Assembly: GCA_900471925.1 (NCBI GenBank)
Contig: UCGV01000010.1
Location: 325,257 to 389,256 of the forward strand
Length of the DNA stretch: 64,000 nt
Direction of reading: 5' to 3'
Source: Hyphomicrobiales bacterium
GTDB taxonomy: Bacteria > Pseudomonadota > Alphaproteobacteria > Rhizobiales > Rhizobiaceae
The notes beneath the pieces were generated by a model. That model did no database searches, was not told where the DNA came from, and worked only from the letters and a program-made list of their open reading frames with translations. The translations under genes were made by a program, and so were the position numbers. Shown piece after piece: positions 60,466-64,000 of the stretch (positions are counted from its first letter, which is position 1; each line of letters starts with the position of its first letter).

Positions 60466-61680
60466 ATGGATTTCGAAGCGTTTTTCAAAAGCGAGCTGGA
60501 CGGGCTTCACACTGAAGGCCGTTACCGCGTTTTTGCCGATCTGGAGCGCCATCGCGGTCAGTTTCCGCGGGCGACCCGCCATACAGCCAATGGCGAACAG
60601 GAAGTAACCGTCTGGTGCTCCAACGACTATCTCGGCATGGGCCAGCACCCCAAGGTGATCGAGGCGATGAAAGAAGCGATCGATCACTGTGGCGCGGGTG
60701 CGGGAGGCACCCGGAATATTTCTGGCACCAACCACTACCATGTTCTGCTTGAGCAGGAGCTCGCAGACCTGCACGGCAAGGAAGCCGCGCTTACCTTCAC
60801 ATCCGGCTATGTTTCCAACTGGGCGGCACTCGGCACGCTCGGCGCGAAGATCCCCGGCCTCATCATCTTCTCCGACGCGATGAACCATGCCTCGATGATC
60901 GAGGGTATTCGCTACGCCAAGTGCGAGAAGGTCATCTGGAAGCACAATGATATAGCCGATCTCGAAGCCAAGCTTGCTGCTGCCGATCCCAAGGCGCCGA
61001 AACTGATCGCTTTCGAATCCGTCTATTCGATGGATGGCGATATCGCGCCGATGAAGGAAATCTGCGATCTCGCCGACAAGTATGGCGCGATGACCTATCT
61101 GGATGAAGTGCATGCGGTCGGCATGTATGGCCCGCGCGGCGGCGGCATTGCCGAGCGTGAAGGCCTGATGGACCGGATCACCGTTATCGAGGGCACGCTC
61201 GCCAAGGCATTCGGTGTCATGGGCGGTTATATCGCTGCCTCCGAAGCGCTTTGCGATTTCATCCGTTCCTTCGCTTCGGGCTTCATCTTCACCACCGCGC
61301 TGCCGCCGTCGCTCGCTGCCGGTGTCGTCGCCTCGATCCGCCACCTCAAGGCTAGCCCGTTCGAGCGCGCCCGTCATCAGGACCGCGTGCGCAAGCTGCG
61401 CATGATGCTCGATCAGCAGGGCATTCCGCACATGCCGAACCCCAGCCATATCGTGCCGGTCATGGTCGGTGATGCCGCCAAGTGCAAATGGATTTCGGAT
61501 CTGCTGCTCGATAATTTCGGCGTCTATGTGCAGCCGATCAACTATCCGACGGTGCCGAAGAAGACCGAGCGCCTGCGCATCACGCCGACGCCACTGCATT
61601 CGGATGCCGATATCGAGCATCTGGTCGGTGCGCTGCATTCGCTCTGGTCGCGCTGCGCGCTCGCCCGTCACGTGGCGTAA
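60466..61680 (+). CDS. hemA: 5-aminolevulinate synthase
   Basis: The 404-residue PLP enzyme condenses glycine and succinyl-CoA to 5-aminolevulinate, the first step of the C4 heme pathway typical of alphaproteobacteria. It has [26 protein letters not shown], the PLP-contact residues D213 and H216 in [12 protein letters not shown], and the PLP lysine K247 in [13 protein letters not shown]. The ATG at 60466 follows TGGAGCATAAG. Its substrate comes from the TCA step encoded by sucAB/sucCD in this window. It is convergent with dxr. Confidence 0.97.
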   Translation: MDFEAFFKSELDGLHTEGRYRVFADLERHRGQFPRATRHTANGEQEVTVWCSNDYLGMGQHPKVIEAMKEAIDHCGAGAGGTRNISGTNHYHVLLEQELADLHGKEAALTFTSGYVSNWAALGTLGAKIPGLIIFSDAMNHASMIEGIRYAKCEKVIWKHNDIADLEAKLAAADPKAPKLIAFESVYSMDGDIAPMKEICDLADKYGAMTYLDEVHAVGMYGPRGGGIAEREGLMDRITVIEGTLAKAFGVMGGYIAASEALCDFIRSFASGFIFTTALPPSLAAGVVASIRHLKASPFERARHQDRVRKLRMMLDQQGIPHMPNPSHIVPVMVGDAAKCKWISDLLLDNFGVYVQPINYPTVPKKTERLRITPTPLHSDADIEHLVGALHSLWSRCALARHVA

Positions 61681-61712
61681 AGCCACGACGCTGATTTATC
61701 AGGAAAAGCCTG

Positions 61713-62888
61713 TTACTGAATGAGCCCGGCAGCCCGCTGCCGGGCTTCCTTGTCGGCGGTAAAGACATCATCCATCGTTTCGGCTGCCGGCAGGCCGATC
61801 AGATCGTCCATGACCTTTTCGGTGATCTCGGCCATGGCCAGGAAGGGCAGGCGTCCCTCGATGAAGGCTTCGAGCGCAACTTCCTTGGCACCATTCAGCA
61901 CCGCACCCTGCACGCCGCCGCGTGTCATCGCCAGCCGCGCAAGCCGTAGTGCGGGGAAACGCGTCTCATCCGGTGCTTCGAAATCCAGACGCGCGAGCTT
62001 GGCGAAATCCAGCCGCTCGATCGGCAGGTTGGCACGGCGCGGGTGGGACAGGGCGTAGCCGATCGCGGTGCGCATATCAGGGGCGCCGAGCTGCGCCAGT
62101 ACTGATCCGTCCGTATAACCGACCATGGAATGGATGATCGACTGCGGATGCACGATCACCTCCACCTGTTCGGGGCGCAGGCCGAAGAGGTGTTTCGCCT
62201 CGATCATTTCCAGCGCCTTGTTGAAGAGCGAGGCGCTGTCGATGGAAATCTTCAGGCCCATCGACCAGCGCGGATGAGCACGCGCCGCCTCGACGGTGAC
62301 ATTGGCCATTTCTTCACGCGTGAACGTGCGGAAGGGGCCGCCCGAAGCTGTCAGGATGATGCGTTCTACGGCGTGGCGCTGGTTTTCCTCCAGCACCTGG
62401 AAGATCGCATTATGTTCGCTATCGACCGGCAGCAACTTGCCGCCGCCGTCTTTTACGGCCTCGATGAAAAGATCGCCGGCAGCGACCAGGCATTCCTTGT
62501 TGGCAAGTGCGATATCGGCGCCACGCCGGGCTGCCGCAAGCGTCGGGGCCAGACCGGCTGTGCCGACGATGGCGGCCATCACCCAATCCGCCTCGCGATC
62601 GGCCGCTTCCATGAGCCCGGATTTGCCGGCAGCCACGGCGATGCCGCTGCCCGACAGCTCGCTCTTGAGCGATTCGTAGTGCTGGTCATTGGCGATGACG
62701 GCGAGACGCGCGCCCGAGGATTTCGCCTGCCGGGCCAGCAATTCCACATTACCATTGCCGGTCAGGACGGAAATTTCGAAATTTTCCCGGCCACCAAGAT
62801 GATCGACGACATCAAGCGTATTCTGGCCGACTGAGCCCGTCGAACCGAAGATACTGAGGCGTCGCGGCGTGTTTTTCGTCGTCATCAT
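61713..62888 (-). CDS. dxr: 1-deoxy-D-xylulose 5-phosphate reductoisomerase
   Basis: The 391-residue enzyme makes 2-C-methylerythritol 4-phosphate, the first committed step of the non-mevalonate isoprenoid pathway, using NADPH and a divalent metal. It has the NADPH loop IFGSTGSVGQNTLDV, ALANKECLVAAGD, the metal-binding DSEHNAIFQ, and the flexible loop around ASGGPFRTF and HPRWSMG. Two adjacent ATGs (62888 and 62885) are possible starts. Its 3' end overlaps the hairpin that likely terminates hemA. Confidence 0.96.
   Translation of the reverse strand: MMTTKNTPRRLSIFGSTGSVGQNTLDVVDHLGGRENFEISVLTGNGNVELLARQAKSSGARLAVIANDQHYESLKSELSGSGIAVAAGKSGLMEAADREADWVMAAIVGTAGLAPTLAAARRGADIALANKECLVAAGDLFIEAVKDGGGKLLPVDSEHNAIFQVLEENQRHAVERIILTASGGPFRTFTREEMANVTVEAARAHPRWSMGLKISIDSASLFNKALEMIEAKHLFGLRPEQVEVIVHPQSIIHSMVGYTDGSVLAQLGAPDMRTAIGYALSHPRRANLPIERLDFAKLARLDFEAPDETRFPALRLARLAMTRGGVQGAVLNGAKEVALEAFIEGRLPFLAMAEITEKVMDDLIGLPAAETMDDVFTADKEARQRAAGLIQ
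61723..61751 (+). terminator. hemA terminator embedded in the 3' end of dxr
   Basis: GCCCGGCAGC at 61724-61733 and GCTGCCGGGC at 61736-61745 form a 10-bp perfect stem followed by TTCCTT. It lies 43 bases after the hemA stop and overlaps the last codons of the convergent dxr. Confidence 0.7.
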
Positions 62889-63267
62889 GGTCGATTTCGC
62901 AAAAAATTGCAGATTTGCCCTCGGCTCTACAAGGGATCGAAAGAGGCAGCAAGTGTGCACTGCAGCAAATTTCGACGCCGAAGGGGTTTACATCATCAAC
63001 CCGTGATGTGATCCTCATAACAGTCCTCACGGGGATCATCATTTGCCGCGGCCAGTTATAGTCGCAAAGGCAAATCCGCTGGGTGCCATGGCGCCTGACG
63101 AGCAACCGGCAATTTATGCCACTGGCCGCAGGCCAAACAAAAATCGAAGACCAAACCGGGATTGCGCCTTTGCGCCATCCTTCATTGCGTTCGACGCCGA
63201 GCGCTTCCACGTCCGAACTGCGCCTTCAGGCGAGTCGTCGGTGTGCGAGTTCAAAACGATCGACAGT
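62889..63267. other. Gap between dxr and the secreted unknown
   Basis: About 380 bases contain the dxr promoter on the minus strand and the promoter of the next plus-strand gene. A TTG-started frame from 63043 is open through the second half and joins the next gene, but it lacks a ribosome binding site and reads like non-coding sequence. A small palindromic stretch TGTGCAC-type at about 62953 was noted without assigning a role. Confidence 0.4.
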
Positions 63268-63915
63268 ATGAAGCAAATAAAGACTGCATGCTTTGTTTTT
63301 GCCCTCCTGCCATTTGCAAATCCGGCATCTGCGGATGATCTGTTCATCTGGTCGCCTGTGAAGGTCTCCAACCGTTCCTACAAGACGACTGTCGGTTTCC
63401 GGCTGCCGATGGAATGGGAGACAAGCGCGGGTGCGGATCTGGCGCTTGCCTCTAACAAGAGCGGCGCACCGATGCCGGGTTCCGGTCAGGCCATGCTCTG
63501 GGGCAGGCTCGAAAAGGTCAGCGTCACGCCGGCGAGCCGGGCACAGCAGGATGTGACGCTGCAGGTGGATACGCTGCGCGGCAGCGGTGCGCTGATGCTC
63601 AGCCGCTCGCGAAGCTGGATACTTTCCGACACACTCGATATGCAAACCACCCGTTCCGTCAGCGTGGGTTATGATGCCGTTGACGCCCGGCAGGCAACAG
63701 TCTCCGCATCGCAGGCAATCAATCTGATTCACCCTTGGACGGGCACATCGATCTCGGCCGGCAGCAGCGTCGGCAATGTCAACGGCGATTTCTCCAGCAC
63801 CTTAGGTGTCAGCCAGACACTTTTTCCCAATCTCGGGCTTAATGCCTCGGTGACCGATCCGCTGTCCACTGGGCGGACGGGAAATATCAATGTGAACTAC
63901 CAGCTGAACTGGTAG
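63268..63915 (+). CDS. Secreted hypothetical protein
   Basis: This is a 215-residue protein I do not recognise. A signal peptide (MKQIKTACFVFALLPFANPASA) is followed by a sequence of alternating polar and hydrophobic residues with few charges, ending NINVNYQLNW. Repeated short strands (SVSVGYDAVD, ATVSASQAINL, LGVSQTLFP) with a terminal aromatic residue suggest a small outer-membrane beta-barrel or other beta-rich protein. The ribosome binding site before the ATG is weak, but the signal peptide fixes the start. Confidence 0.65.
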   Translation: MKQIKTACFVFALLPFANPASADDLFIWSPVKVSNRSYKTTVGFRLPMEWETSAGADLALASNKSGAPMPGSGQAMLWGRLEKVSVTPASRAQQDVTLQVDTLRGSGALMLSRSRSWILSDTLDMQTTRSVSVGYDAVDARQATVSASQAINLIHPWTGTSISAGSSVGNVNGDFSSTLGVSQTLFPNLGLNASVTDPLSTGRTGNINVNYQLNW

Positions 63916-63971
63916 GCGAAACCAAAGCGCACTATCTGCGTTTCCTCCGCAATATCACGGAGGAAGAGACA

Positions 63972-64000
63972 ATGGTGTTCAAGGAACCAACATTTCATGG
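63972..64000 (+). CDS. Start of an unidentified gene, cut by the window end
   Basis: An ATG at 63972 is preceded by GGAGGAAGAGAC, a strong ribosome binding site, and opens the frame MVFKEPTFHG up to the window edge. Only about nine codons are visible, so no function can be given. Confidence 0.5.

Overview
The window looks like a chromosomal segment of a Rhizobiales alphaproteobacterium, most likely Rhizobium or a close relative. The reasons are the gene set and order (sdhB, then mdh-sucCDAB-lpd, then atpHAGDC without F0 genes), an Omp19-type lipoprotein, a C4-pathway hemA (5-aminolevulinate synthase), the ornithine aminotransferase/arginase pair with an Lrp-type regulator, and a palindromic intergenic repeat of a type I recall from rhizobial genomes. 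GC is high throughout, and no insertion sequence, prophage, tRNA, rRNA or CRISPR array was seen. The genus is inferred from recognition, not from a search.

Layout. 1-14.1 kb (+ strand): the 3' end of sdhB, an Omp19-like lipoprotein and zapE, then the TCA block mdh, sucC, sucD, sucA, sucB, lpdA. A YciI-like gene sits between sucA and sucB. A DUF4241-like gene, a secreted unknown and an SDR oxidoreductase sit between sucB and lpdA. A strong terminator follows lpdA. 14.1-20 kb: a TraB/GumN-like protein and xerC (-), then an acyltransferase, priA and a small membrane protein (+). 20.3-25.4 kb: the F1 ATP synthase genes atpH-A-G-D-C, with a small Cys-rich ORF overlapping both atpD and atpC. 25.7-27.8 kb: a polyprenyl-phosphate sugar transferase and an acyltransferase-3 membrane protein (-). 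28-31.3 kb: a TPP-riboswitch-controlled ykoF-thiX-thiZ-thiY operon for a thiamine precursor (-). 31.5-33.5 kb: an FMN reductase divergent from soxR with a SoxR box between them, then an SDR. 33.6-42.8 kb: an ArsR regulator, a LysR regulator, and a cytoplasmic NAD-dependent formate dehydrogenase operon fdsGBA-fdhD-fdsD, followed by an OFA-family (oxalate/formate antiporter) MFS transporter.

42.9-51.5 kb: a secreted Gly/Ser/Asn-rich repeat protein, two paralogous soluble double-PAS chemoreceptors (one translationally coupled to cheW), and the arginine catabolism pair rocF-rocD with a divergent Lrp/AsnC regulator. 51.5-60.1 kb: tamA-tamB, where the very long TamB contains seven exact-length 107-residue tandem repeats, and a glycine-zipper lipoprotein. 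60.3-64 kb: hemA with an FNR/FixK-type anaerobox upstream, a convergent dxr, a secreted unknown, and the first codons of another gene.

Most of the window is core metabolism: oxidation of succinate and 2-oxoglutarate, ATP synthesis, heme and isoprenoid precursors. Accessory modules feed it: formate oxidation, arginine to glutamate, and pyrimidine salvage for the TPP that SucA needs. The least explained items are the TamB repeat block, the small ORF inside the ATP synthase operon, the paired soluble chemoreceptors, and several unassigned but well-formed palindromic operators.
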